A DNA stretch of 64,000 bases, from contig LR594585.1 in the NCBI GenBank assembly GCA_901538445.1, positions 1,887,369 through 1,951,368 of the forward strand. The letters run 5' to 3'. Every line of letters starts with the position of its first letter. Within the stretch, counting starts at the first letter, position 1. The translations under genes were made by a program, and so were the position numbers. Source of the stretch: Gemmataceae bacterium. GTDB taxonomy: Bacteria; Planctomycetota; Planctomycetia; Gemmatales; Gemmataceae. The notes under the pieces were generated by a model, which saw only the letters and a program-made list of their open reading frames with translations, was not told the DNA's origin and ran no database searches. Positions 32,067-42,600 of this stretch are shown here, in pieces.

Positions 32067-34220
32067 TCAGGGGATGAACCGGAACTCGTTGCTGTTGAAC
32101 AGCGCCCAGCGGAGGTCCGCGAGGCCGTCGGCCGGGGTCGCGCCGTCCCGCACGATGGCGCGGGCGTCGCTGAGTTCGTCCGCGGTCGGCTCGCGGGTCA
32201 GCGCCTCGCGGTACACGAGCTTGATGGCCGCGTCAACGTCGGCCCTCGGGCCGACGATCAGCGCGAACACGGGCTCGAGCGGGCCGACCCGGGCCGCCTC
32301 GTTGGTGAGCTTGCCGTTGAGCATCATCAGCGCCTGCCGCATCGACGGGCTGTGGTCCCGGCGCTCGTCGAGCGCGCCGCGGTCGGTCTGGCCGAACACG
32401 CGGAGGAAGTGGCCGGTCGGGGCCGGGCTCGCCATCCGCATCGAGCTGGTGAACTTCGGGTTGTCGTCCACCAGCGTCTTCACCTCTTTCGTGACGTACC
32501 GGACGCGGGTGCCGGCCGGCATGGTGCCGCTCTTCATCATCGCCTCGGCCTCCAGCTCCTCGGCCGACTTGGCGGTCATCTTGTCCACTTCGAGGCTGTC
32601 GCGCTTCTTGAGCGCGTCCTTGAAGTCCACCTCGATGCCCTTCTCCAGGTCGTAGCTGCCGGCGACCATCTTCGGGCCGCCCATCGCGGGCATGGCCGGC
32701 ATCGCGCTGCCGCCGCCGAGCTTGGGCTTCGTCGGCTTGGTCGGGTCCTCCTTCACGGCGACCGCGACCTGCTGGTACGTCACCACGGTGGTCATGTTCT
32801 CGCCGGGCCGGTGCTTCGGGGCGAACAGGTGCCCGGCCTGGACGATGCTGTCGAACAGCGCCTCGGACCCCATGCGCCGCGGCGGGGTGGCGGTGAACGC
32901 CTTCTCGGCCGCGAGCCGCTCGATGGCCGGGAGGCTCCCCGGGAGGTGCCCGCGGGCGTACGCCTGGGTGCGGGCGATCGTGGCGACCAGGAACCGGAAG
33001 TCGTACCCGCTGGCGACGAACTCGTCGGCGAGGAAGTCGAGGGTCTTGGGGTGGCTCGGCGGGTTGTCGTCGCGGAAGTCGTCGACCGGGTTCACGAACC
33101 CGCGGCCGACCATCTCGGCCCACACGCGGTTCACCATCGCCCGCGAGTAGAACCGGTTCCGCGGGTCGGTGACGGCCTCGCCCAGCGCCCGCCGCAGTTC
33201 GCTCGCCTTGTACAGGTCGCCCTCGAGGTCGATGGCCTTGATGCCGGCCTTCGCCTCGTCGACGACGTTCAGCGGGTCCTTCGCGCCGGCCGGGGTCTTC
33301 GAGCCGTCGAGCAGGTCATCGACGCTGGTGCCCTTGGCGGCGGCCGCGGCCTTGATCGCGGCGGCCTCGGCGTCGCGGCGCTCCTTGAGCCGGGCGATGT
33401 GCCGGTTCGGGCCGTCGCCGGCGTCGAGCTTGTACGGGAACGCCGCCTTCACCGCCTTGCGGGGCTTGCCCTGGGCCTTGTCCTCGGGCGGCCACAGGAT
33501 CGTCGTCTCGGTCCGCTCGTTGAGGAAGATCCCGAGCACCTGCATCTTGATCCGGTGCTCGACCCGCTGGGTTTTGCCGAAGAACGCGGCGAGGTCGTAG
33601 AACTGCTCGCGGGTCCACACGTCGAACGGGTGGTCGTGGCACTGGGCGCACGAGATGCGGACGCCCATGAACACCTGCGACACGACCCCGGTGAGGGCGA
33701 GCGGGTCGGCGTCGTCGCCGAGGATGAACCCGGTCGTGGGCTGGGTGCCGGCGCGGCCCGCGGCGGCGAGCAGCTTGCGGGTCAGCACGTCGTAGGGCAT
33801 GTTCGCCCGGACGGCCTCGTGGATGAACGCCTGGAACGCCGGCCCGCCGTCGGCCCCGTACCGGACCCGGAGCAGGTCGCCGTAGAACACCGCCCACCGG
33901 TCCGCGAACTGCTCGCGCGACATCAGCTCGTCGATCCACCTGCCGCGGCGCTCGGCGGCCGGCAGCGCGAGGAACTTTTTGATCTCGTCGTCGGTCGGGA
34001 TGCGGGCGTTCAGGTCGATCGAGACGCGGCGGAGGAACGCGAGGTCCTCCACGGCCGCGGCCTCACGGGTCTTCGGGCCGGCGGCGTTCTCCTCGGCGAG
34101 GAGCTTGTCGACGCCCCGGGCCGCGGCGGCCGGGTCCGGTGCGGGCGGGCCGGCGGCCGGTGCGGGCGCGGCCGCGAGGCCGAGCGCCACGAGGGCCAAT
34201 GAAAGCTGGCGAATGAACAC
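32067..34220 (-). CDS. DUF1549/DUF1553 planctomycete exported protein
   Basis: A 717-residue exported protein. A signal peptide (1-22) precedes DUF1549 (FLRRVSIDLNARIPTDDEI, RWIDELMSREQFADRW) with the motif CAQCHDHPFDVW near residue 190, a CxxCH-type haem or metal site. A C-terminal DUF1553 follows (FYSRAMVNRVWAEMVGRGFVNPVDDFRDDNPPSHPKTLDFL). Between them lies a charged insert of about 150 residues (TPAGTRVRYVTKEVKTLV). The pair with DUF1501 occurs throughout planctomycetes; the function is not known, though the CxxCH suggests redox. A ribosome site AGGAGGAG lies 12 bases before ATG 34220, and the gene follows the second ExbD by 58 bp. Confidence 0.88.
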   Translation of the reverse strand: MFIRQLSLALVALGLAAAPAPAAGPPAPDPAAAARGVDKLLAEENAAGPKTREAAAVEDLAFLRRVSIDLNARIPTDDEIKKFLALPAAERRGRWIDELMSREQFADRWAVFYGDLLRVRYGADGGPAFQAFIHEAVRANMPYDVLTRKLLAAAGRAGTQPTTGFILGDDADPLALTGVVSQVFMGVRISCAQCHDHPFDVWTREQFYDLAAFFGKTQRVEHRIKMQVLGIFLNERTETTILWPPEDKAQGKPRKAVKAAFPYKLDAGDGPNRHIARLKERRDAEAAAIKAAAAAKGTSVDDLLDGSKTPAGAKDPLNVVDEAKAGIKAIDLEGDLYKASELRRALGEAVTDPRNRFYSRAMVNRVWAEMVGRGFVNPVDDFRDDNPPSHPKTLDFLADEFVASGYDFRFLVATIARTQAYARGHLPGSLPAIERLAAEKAFTATPPRRMGSEALFDSIVQAGHLFAPKHRPGENMTTVVTYQQVAVAVKEDPTKPTKPKLGGGSAMPAMPAMGGPKMVAGSYDLEKGIEVDFKDALKKRDSLEVDKMTAKSAEELEAEAMMKSGTMPAGTRVRYVTKEVKTLVDDNPKFTSSMRMASPAPTGHFLRVFGQTDRGALDERRDHSPSMRQALMMLNGKLTNEAARVGPLEPVFALIVGPRADVDAAIKLVYREALTREPTADELSDARAIVRDGATPADGLADLRWALFNSNEFRFIP

Positions 34221-34278
34221 CGCTACTCCTCCTCGGTGAAGTTGGGGCGGGGCGACCGGGGCGGCCGCTCGGCGGTCG

Positions 34279-34689
34279 TCAGGACGGTCGTTCTTCTTCG
34301 ATCACGTGGACCACTTCGCCGCCGGCCTGACTGACCGCTTCCATGATCGGTTCGAAGGTCGCGGCGAGGGTCTCGTGGTGGATCTTCAGGACGACGCTGC
34401 GTTCGGTGGGGGGCTTGTCGCCCAGCAGGGCGGCGACCTTCTCGGTCAAGTCGCGGAGCCCGATCTGCTGGCCGTTCAAATATACCCGATTGTCCCGGTC
34501 CACGGTAACGGAAATCAGAGGGTTCTTGATGGCCTGCCCGCCCGCGGCCTTCGCCGGCACCCAGTCGAGCCGGTTGCTGTCGTCCTGCGTCTTCGCGAGG
34601 ATCAGGAAAAACAGGACGAGGTTGAACGCGATGTCGGCCATCGACACGTAGGGCGGGGTGACGTCGAGTTTCCGGCGCGCGAACCGCAT
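34279..34689 (-). CDS. ExbD/TolR-type biopolymer transport protein (second copy)
   Basis: A 136-residue protein with one N-terminal transmembrane helix (MADIAFNLVLFFLILAK). It contains the proton-relay Asp19, preceded by the basic cytoplasmic start MRFARRKLDVTPP. The periplasmic domain follows (ISVTVDRDNRVYLNGQQIGLRDL). It belongs to the MotAB/TolQR/ExbBD class that uses the proton gradient to work on the outer membrane. The first copy lies 98 bp upstream (34788-35225); the two differ markedly in sequence and may form a heteromer with the TolQ/ExbB protein. ATG 34689 has AAGAGG upstream. A perfect hairpin separates it from the first copy. Confidence 0.88.
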   Translation of the reverse strand: MRFARRKLDVTPPYVSMADIAFNLVLFFLILAKTQDDSNRLDWVPAKAAGGQAIKNPLISVTVDRDNRVYLNGQQIGLRDLTEKVAALLGDKPPTERSVVLKIHHETLAATFEPIMEAVSQAGGEVVHVIEEERPS

Positions 34690-34706
34690 GTGAGCCTCTT
34701 GTATGG

Positions 34707-34779
34707 GGCGAGCCGGGAGCGTCAGCGACCGGAGCGAACGTCCAACGTGGCCTCCGGTCGCTGACGCTCCCGGCTCGCC
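34707..34779. repeat. Perfect 28-bp hairpin between the two ExbD genes
   Basis: Positions 34707-34734 pair exactly with 34752-34779 (loop 17 nt). The arm holds GAGCCGGGAGCGTCAGCGAC. Placed between the two ExbD genes of one operon, it may stabilise or attenuate the upstream message and so set their ratio. It has no T-run. Confidence 0.65.
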
Positions 34780-34787
34780 TCGAACCG

Positions 34788-35225
34788 TCACCGCACGACT
34801 TCCTGTTCCTCTTCCAACTGCAGCGTGATCGCGCCGCCGGCCTGTTCGATCGCGCCGGTGACCTTGATCCAGTGGCTGTACGGCGCGTCCTTCGCGCTCT
34901 TCACGACAACGATCTTGTCCTCGGGGCGGGTCTTGCCGGCGAGGAGGGTCGCGAGCTTCGCCTTCACCTGCGCCGGCGGCACGTCCTCGCCGTTGACCTT
35001 CACGTCGGTGCGGCCGATCGCCACCTCGATGTTCGTGTTCTTCTGCTCGGCGGCCTTCTCCTTGCTGGCGCTCGGCATCTGTTGCGGGCGGCCCTTCTCG
35101 TCCTCGGCGGTCGACGCGCAGACGACGAAGAAGATGAGCAGGTTGAAGGCGAGGTCGGTGAGGAGGTTCAGCACCCAGGCGGTCTGAGCCCCGCCGCTGC
35201 CGCCCCCGACGGGTCCGGCGGCCAT
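34788..35225 (-). CDS. ExbD/TolR-type biopolymer transport protein (first copy)
   Basis: A 145-residue protein with a short Gly-rich cytoplasmic start (MAAGPVGGGSGGAQ). Its membrane helix (WVLNLLTDLAFNLLIFFVVCAS) carries the functional Asp24. A periplasmic part follows, with KNTNIEVAIGRTDVKVNGEDVPP and the terminal IEQAGGAITLQLEEEQEVV. ATG 35225 lies 3 bp after the ExbB/TolQ stop, so translation is coupled. The cytoplasmic tail is unlike the second copy, suggesting distinct partners. Together with the TolQ-like protein it forms an energised complex that should drive the large periplasmic TPR proteins upstream. Confidence 0.9.
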   Translation of the reverse strand: MAAGPVGGGSGGAQTAWVLNLLTDLAFNLLIFFVVCASTAEDEKGRPQQMPSASKEKAAEQKNTNIEVAIGRTDVKVNGEDVPPAQVKAKLATLLAGKTRPEDKIVVVKSAKDAPYSHWIKVTGAIEQAGGAITLQLEEEQEVVR

Positions 35226-35228
35226 GCG

Positions 35229-36035
35229 TCAGCCCCCCTTCTTGGCGAGGGCGGGCACCCCGGCCGGAGCGGCGGCCGCAACAACGGTCGCGGGCCGGGC
35301 GGCGTCGGCAGCCGGGGCGAGGCGCAGCACCAGCGCTTCCACCAGTTGCGACGCCGTTTCCTCCGCCTCCAGGATGTGCTGGCTGACGACCGACGTGAAG
35401 TAGTTGAAGAACATGTACGCCGGGATGCCGACCATGAGCCCCCACACGGTCACGATGAGCTTCAACTGGATGCCCGCGGCGGCGACCTTGATGATGTTCT
35501 CGCCGGCCTTCATGTTCGTGATGCCCTGGAACATGAGCACCATGCCGACGACCGTGCCGAGCGACCCGAGCATCGGGGCCACGCTCGCGACCGTCGAGAG
35601 CACCGGGAGGTTCTTCTCGAGCGCCGCGGTGACGTGCGGGGCGTAGTCCTCCATCGCCTTGACGACCTGCTCCTCGATCTTCGCGGGGTCGTAGTTCAGC
35701 TTCTTGAGCAGCTTGTACCGGTGGATGCCGACCGCCAGGATGGCCGGGACCGGCCCGTGCGCCTGCGCGCACAGCGCGATCGCCTCCTCGACGCGGTCCT
35801 GGTACAGCAGGTCGAGCACCTGGGTGCGGAGCCCCTGGGCGTCGAGGGCGATGAGCCGCAGGGTGCGGAACCGCTCGATGACGACCCCGGTGCCGATGAT
35901 GGCGAGCAGCAGAATCGGCCACATGAAGATGCCGCCGTCGAACATGTAGCCCAGCGCCCCGGAGTGGAGCAGGTCCGACCCCGCGGGGGCGGGCGCGGCG
36001 GCGGCGGCAGCGGCTTCGGCGAAGAGGTTCAGCAT
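35229..36035 (-). CDS. ExbB/TolQ/MotA-family proton channel protein
   Basis: A 268-residue inner-membrane protein. Its core helices carry the family signature APMLGSLGTVVGMVLMFQGI, preceded by FMWPILLLAIIGTGVVIERFRTLRL and followed by ILEAEETASQLVEAL. It forms the pentameric motor stator with ExbD. The N-terminal Ala/Pro-rich segment ([15 protein letters not shown]) and the Ala-rich tail are extensions beyond the family core. ATG 36035 is the first Met before the first helix; no clear ribosome site is visible. The upstream four-helix-bundle gene ends 80 bp away. The motor is presumably used by the Tol-like system here rather than for iron uptake, because no TonB-dependent receptor is present. 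Confidence 0.9.
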   Translation of the reverse strand: MLNLFAEAAAAAAAPAPAGSDLLHSGALGYMFDGGIFMWPILLLAIIGTGVVIERFRTLRLIALDAQGLRTQVLDLLYQDRVEEAIALCAQAHGPVPAILAVGIHRYKLLKKLNYDPAKIEEQVVKAMEDYAPHVTAALEKNLPVLSTVASVAPMLGSLGTVVGMVLMFQGITNMKAGENIIKVAAAGIQLKLIVTVWGLMVGIPAYMFFNYFTSVVSQHILEAEETASQLVEALVLRLAPAADAARPATVVAAAAPAGVPALAKKGG

Positions 36036-36115
36036 GTCGTGTTCAAGAGTGTTGAGAGTGTCTGGAGTGTTTCGTGTTTACTTGAACAGGTCGAGCGTGG
36101 TCGGTGGGTCGGTGT

Positions 36116-36511
36116 TCAGTCGGTTGAGGTCGGGGCGTCGTGAGGGGTCGCCTTCTTGCCAATCGAGCGCAGGTACGAGTTCAGCATGGGCGAGAGCCGG
36201 TCGATGATGTCTCGCAGCAATCCGGTCTGCTCCGGGGAGATCAGCTTCCGCGTGAACGCCCGCCGGAGCCAGTGCTGGGTTTCCAGGAACGACCCCCGGG
36301 CGATCCTCACGAACCGCCGGTTGTCGTTCGGGCTGTGCCGGCCGCTGCCCTCGGCGATGTTCGCGCCGATGCTGTCGGCCGCGCGGATCAACTGCTTGCC
36401 GACCGCGTCCCGGGCGAGGCCGTCCCACCCGAGGACGATCGGCCAGACCGCGTCCGCCAGTTCTTCGGCGAGCTTGTACACGCCCAGGTCCTGAAAGCGG
36501 ACGAACGGCAC
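36116..36511 (-). CDS. Four-helix bundle protein (TIGR02436, S23-type)
   Basis: A 131-residue protein of the four-helix bundle type first found in intervening sequences of 23S rRNA. It begins RFQDLGVYKLAEELADAVWPIV and contains the conserved KQLIRAADSIGANIAEGSGR, RFVRIARGSFLETQHWLRRAF and a last helix ending RLSPMLNSYL. The start is GTG 36511, placed by the GAGGGG ribosome site 8 bases upstream. It sits between the giant TPR gene and ExbB, in an operon where it has no obvious business. The family is often mobile or lineage-specific, so it may be an insertion into the operon. Confidence 0.85.
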   Translation of the reverse strand: MPFVRFQDLGVYKLAEELADAVWPIVLGWDGLARDAVGKQLIRAADSIGANIAEGSGRHSPNDNRRFVRIARGSFLETQHWLRRAFTRKLISPEQTGLLRDIIDRLSPMLNSYLRSIGKKATPHDAPTSTD

Positions 36512-36603
36512 GAGGTGCCCCTCTGAATGCCCGAAGGTCCGAGCGGGCTCATCGCTCCGCCCCAAACACTCCCAACACCCAACACTCCCAACACTCTTCA
36601 ACG

Positions 36604-39600
36604 TCAGTTCTTCCCGTCCACGTTCGACGCCTCCTCGAACTGGCGGAGCATCTCGGGGAGGGCGAGGCGGCCGCGGGCGTACTTGGCGGCCTCGGTCGCA
36701 GGGTAGTCCCAGCGGCACTTGTTGTACGCCTCGAACGCCTTCTTCATGTTGTTCCCGGTCCGGTAGCTCTCCCCGGCCCAGAACATCGCGTCCGGCGCGA
36801 GCTGGTCCTCGCGGAACGTCTTGGTGAACTTGTCGAACGACTCCGCGGCCTTCGTGTACTGCTTGTCCTTGAAGTAGCACTGGCCGACGCGGAACGCCAT
36901 CTTCGGGGCCAGCCGGTGGCTCTCGAACTTCTCCAGGAACTTCTCGCCCACCTGGGCCGCGACCTTGAAGTTCTCGGCCCGGTAGAAGTGGTCGTTGATG
37001 TTCACCATCACGTCGGCGATGAGCTCGCTCTTGGGGTACGTCGCGGCGAGCGTGACGTAGGCCTCGAGCGCCTGGTTGAACTCGCCGGCCTTCTCGTAGG
37101 ACTGCGCCATCTTGTACTGCGCGTGCGGCGCGAGGGCGTGGTCCGGGTACTGCTTCACGATCGTCTGGTACGCCTGCACGGCCTCGCCGTACTGCTTCAA
37201 CTCCTGGGCGAACTGGCCGAGCAGGAACGACACCCGCGGGGTGTACTTCGGGTTCGGGTAGTCCTCGATCACCTCGCGGAGCACCCGGCGGCCGGCCTCC
37301 AGGTCGGCCCGCGCCTCGGGCTCGCGGCCCAGGCTCTTGTGGCTCTTGAACAGCTCGAAGTGGCTCTCGGCGATGTGGAACTGGGTCTCCACCGCCAGCG
37401 CCTCGTCGGTGAACGTCTTGCTGAACGCCTGGAGCTTGCCGTCGGTGCCGATGACCACGGCCACGGTCACCGCCGACTCGTACTTGCCCTCGACGGCGCT
37501 GGCCGCCCGCTCGTCGGTGTACGACAGCTCGAGCGTGTCGCCGAAGTAGCACTCCAGCTCGGGCGCGTCCTGCTTCAGGTTGCCCGTGGTCGGCTTCTCG
37601 GCCGGCTTGAGCAGCAGCGAGCCGGTGAACACGCCGCTGTGGGCCAGCGTCTCGACGAGCTCGATCGTCTCGTCCTCGCCCCGCTGGGTGCGGACGCGCA
37701 CCTTGGCGGTGTCGCGCTCCGGGGTGCGGTCGGCGTCGGCGTCCACGACCCGCAGGAACAGCCGCTCGCCGACGTGGACCGAGGTCACGTCCTTGGCGTA
37801 CTCGGAGTCGGTGCAGGTGAGCTTGCCGTCGGTGAGCAGCCGGGCGGCGGCGACGAGCGCGACCGGCGCGCCGGGCCGCTTCTCGTCCTTGTACTCGGCC
37901 TCGACGGTGTCCGCCCCAGTCAGGTTCAGCACCTTGGTGATGAGGGTCTTGTCGCGCTTGCCCTCGTCGCCCATGTCCTCCTTCGGCAGCACCGGCCCGC
38001 CGATCAGGTCGCGGGGCATGGACGCGGTCAGCGGCACCAGGGCGGCCGTGTCCTTGCCGCCGAGTTGCATGATGACCTGCCCGGTGAACCGGCCCTCCTG
38101 GAGCGCGGTGCCGGGGCGGTCCGCGGCCCCGGTGCTGCCGAGGCGGCGGTCGTTCAGGACGCACTCGACTTCGACCTCCGCACCGGTGGTGGTCTTCAGC
38201 TTCACGACCACCTTGCTGCTGCTGTCCTTGGCCGCGTCGCGGTCGATCACCTCGACCGTGAACGGGGCCTCGAACGCCACCCCGGCGGCCGCCTTCGGGT
38301 CGGGCTCGCCCGGCGGGGCCGGGAGGTAGCGGACCTGCGGGGGCACGACGACCGCCGGCTGGCCCGCGGGCTGCGGGGGCCGCGTGGTGCGGGTCTCGAC
38401 GACCCGCACCTTGCCCGGGGTCGGCTCGTTCACGTACACCACGGTCTCGCGGAACGACCCGTGGCCGGGGACCGTGTTCTGCTGGTCGAAGTACCGCAGC
38501 GCGACGCGGTCGCCGGGCTTCACCGCGAGCTTGTCGCCGGCGGGCGCGGCCGCGGTGTCCACCTCCTTGGTGAACACCCCGCTGTTCTCCATCGTCTCGG
38601 TCGCCTCCAGGTCGATCGGCGGGCCGTCGTTGACCTGGACCTGGACCTTGACCTTGTCCGGCCCGGCGGTCGCGTCCATGTCGTAGTCGGTCACCTCGAT
38701 GACGATCCGCTCGCCCGGGTCGATGCGGAGCAACTCCTTGCGCCGCGTGGACACCTCGCCGTTCGGCCCCTTGAGGAAGTCGTAGGCGATCGGGTGGATG
38801 ACCGCGTTGTGGTACGTGGCGGTGAGCTTCGCCGCGAGGAGCCGCGAGCCACCGGTGGTGTTCACGTCGTCGATGTACGTCGCCGTCACCACGTCGCCGC
38901 CGGAGATTTCGAGCACGTCGTTCGTCGCGAGCGACAGCAGGTCGGCCTCGGTCGGGATGTGCAGCGCGTTCTTCTCGCTGTCGCGCACCTCGACGTGGTT
39001 GATCGCGACCGCCTCGCCGCGGTACTCGTGGATCACGAGCCGCACGTGGCGGAGGTTCATCGCCGGGAACTTGAAGTCCCACGACGTGCCCTCCTTGTCG
39101 GCGGTCGCCTCGCCGAGTTGCCGCGGGGCCGGGCTCGCCTTCGCCTCGGGCCGGGTCAGGTCGAAGTCGCTGGCGCGGAACGGGACGGTGGTCACCAGTT
39201 CGGTGACCGCGTCGCCGCTCGCCCACCGGGCCTCCAGGGTGTTCGTGTTCGGGCCGGCGGCCGCGAAGATGGTGACGGCGTGGGTGCCGGCGTCGAGGTA
39301 CACGTCGGCGTGCCGGCCGTTCGGGCCGACGGGCAGTTCGAGCCGGCCGTCCACCATCAACGCCGTCTTCTCGCCGGTGACCGCGAACCGGACGGCCCCG
39401 CTCTTCGGCTGCACGACCTTGCCGTGCCACACGATGCTGGTGGCCGGCTTCGCCTTCTCGTCGGGCTGCCGCGTCCAGAACAGGTCGGCCGCCTTGCCCT
39501 CGGCGATCGGCTTGGCGTTCTTGGTGAGCGCGACCACCTGGTCCCAGGTGGTGTACCCGTGGCCGTCGGCGCGGTAGACGCGGGCGGTCATCTCGGCGGG

Positions 39601-42600
39601 GTCGCCGGCGACCGGGGCGGTCTTCGGGTCCGGGTGCGTGGCCGCGAGGCGGAACCACAGCCGCCCGTCGTCGCTGCCCTCCAGGGTCATGCGGATCGGG
39701 GCGTTGCGGGCCGCGTCCGGGGTCCACACCGTCACCCGGTCGGTCCGCTTCAGGTCCTTCATGTCGATGCTGAGGTGCTTCGGCGTGACCCCGTCCGGCT
39801 CGCTGAGCCACGCGGTCTTCCGGTCCTTGTCGATGGCCATGAGCGGGCTGTGGTCGATGGCCGTGTTGGTGGCCAGCGCCCCGGCGGGAAGTTCGCCGGT
39901 CTTCGCGGTGCCCTCGAAGACGCCCGTGTGCGGGCCGGTCTCGGTCAGCACCGCGGTCACCTGGTCGCCGCCGGCCGACACGAGCTTGACCGCGATCTTG
40001 TCGGGCTGGTCGGACACGTCGCGGTCGGCGTCGCGGACGCGGACGTACACGACGTTGCCGGGCTTCACCTGGTCCTTGGGCCGGTCGAGCCCCTTGCGCT
40101 TGTCCTCGCCGGGCTCGTCGCGGGCCTCGCGGGCGAGCTTGGCGCTGAACGTCTCCTCGTCCTCGTCCACGATCTTACCGCTGGAGACGTCGAGCCGGCC
40201 GTCGGCCGCGATGCGGATCTCGGCGTCGGGCAGCGGGGCGTCCTTGAACTCCTTCTTGAACTCCGGCGGGTAGTCCACGCGGATGGTGTCCTTGCCGGTG
40301 AGTTGCAGCACGCGGTCGTTCTTGGCCGCGGCCCCGAGGCGGGTCTCCAGGTCGGCCCGGAACAGCCCCTTGCCCGCGCCGCCGGAGATCAGGTAGATGG
40401 TCTCGACGTCCCCGCCCGGCTCGGTGGTCACCTGCACCGGGATCCGGCTGTGCCCGCGGCTCACGCCGAGGTCGCTGTCCTGCACCACGATCGAGAGCGC
40501 CTCGCCCGGGGTGTGGTACCGCTTGCTCGCCCGGCCGAGCCGGCCGACGGTGCGGAGCAGTTCGAGCTGGTCCACGTACCGCTGCTCGGCCCCGTACACC
40601 TCGGACAGGTTGTACAGCGCCTGGTTGGCCAGCTCGATGTTCGGCACGCGCTCGAGCACGCTGCGGAAGATGGCGCGGGCCTCGTCGCGGTCGCCGCGGC
40701 GCGACGCGAGGACGCCGCGGAGGAACTCGGCCCGGATCACGACGTCGCGGTCCCGGCTCCCGGCGAGCCGCTCGAACGCCTGCTCGGCCTGGTCGTACAC
40801 CTTCTGCTCCATGAACGTCTCGCCGATCCCGAAGTCGGCGTCCACGGCCTGGGCCGTCTTGGGGTACTTGTTGAGCAGCGTGGTGAACTCGGCGCGGGCC
40901 AGGTCGTACCGCTTCGACTTGAAGTAGTTCCGGCCCAGGAGCAACTGCACGCGGGCCTTCTCGACGTCATCGACTTCCTTCACGTCGGCGTTCTTGATGA
41001 GCCACGCGCGGAGCGTGTCCTCGACCCGGGTGTGGTTCTCGTCGCCGCCGGCGGCGATGTGGTTCTCGCACACGAACACGAGCAGGTCCACGGGCACCTC
41101 GGCCCGGTGCTCGTCGAACAGCTTCTGGTTCGCGAGGTACGTCTCGAACGCGAGCTTCTGGTCGCCGAGCCGGAGCTGCAGCGCCGCGGAGAGGAGCGGC
41201 GCGATCGGGCTCTTCTCGTCGATGACCGCGCCGCCCGCGGCCCCGAGCCGGGTGTACGCCTGGGTGAGCAGGTCGCGGCCGGCCTTGCGGCGGCCCTCGT
41301 CGATGGCCGGGAACGTGCCGAGCATCGAGCTCATGAGCGTGGCCGCGCCCATGTAGTCCTTGCGGCCCATCGCGCCCTGGACGTAGGGGGCGAGGTAGTC
41401 GAAGTCGGTCGAGTCGCCGTACCCGAGCAGGGCGGCCCCGCTCAGGGCCAGGAGCCGCTTCATCGGCGGCATCTTCGCGGCGTCGTCGAGTTCGAGCAGC
41501 GCCGCCTGCGCGACCATCGACGCGCGCTGAATTTGCAGGTCGCGGACGATCGTGAACAGCTTCTGCTTGTCGGCCGGCGTGATGACCGGGGCCTTGGGCA
41601 GCTTCGGATCGACGGGCGCGGCCGGGTTCGGCGGCACGTAGGCGCGGTACGCGCCGACCCAGTTCGCGAGCGCCTGCCACTCGCCCTCGGGGGCCTGCGC
41701 GCCGAACGCGGCGTCGCGGACCTTGTCGGCCGCCGGGCCGAGGAGCTTGGCGGCCCCGTCGAGGTCGTTGGCCTTCACCATCAGGTCGGCGCGCCACACG
41801 GCGAAGCTGAAGTGCCAGCCGCTCTCCTTGGCGAGGAGCCCGTCGATGAACTTGGCCTTCGCCGCGTCGTCGGGCTGGAGCGCGAGGAGCCGCGCCGCGC
41901 ACTGCACGTAGTCCTGCGAGTCCGGGTTCCCGGTGAGCGCCTTCTCCCAGCACTCCTTGGCCTCGGCCTTCAGGCCGAGCGCCGCGAGGGTGTCGCCGAT
42001 CGTGGTCGCGTTGCCGTTGTCGTACCCGTGCTTCTCGAACATCTTCTTGGTCCACGCCCACGCCTGGGTGGCGACGGCGTTGTCCTTGAAGTGCCCGGCC
42101 GCGGTGAACAGGCGGCGGGCCAGGTCGGTGTTGGTGGCGGTGGGTTCGAGGGCCAGCACGACCGGCGCGGCGGCCCGGAAGGCGTCCGGCTTGTTGAAGT
42201 CGGTCGCGTGGTTCAGGTACACCGCGGCCGGGTCGAACGCCTTCGGGAACCGGGCGGCCCACGCCTTCGCCGTCTCGATGCTCTTGACCCGCTCGGCGTC
42301 GTTGGGGGCGTAGTGCCGCTGGTAGTGCTGCTGGTGCGAGAACAGGCTGTCGATCACGTCGTCGGGCAGCGCCCCCGTGTCGGCGAGGATCTTGGCGCGG
42401 GCCGCGGCGGCCTGCGGCGACCACATGTTCTGCGCGTTGGCGTTGTCGAGCGCAACCCACAGCGCGTTCGTGGGCTCCTTGTCGCTCGCGGCCAGCGCCG
42501 CCTGCACGGCCTTGGCGCGGGCCACGGTGTCCTTGTTGCCGAGCCGCCCCTGCGCCCACGCGGCCAGGGTGGCCCGGTAGGTATTCACCCACGGGAACTT

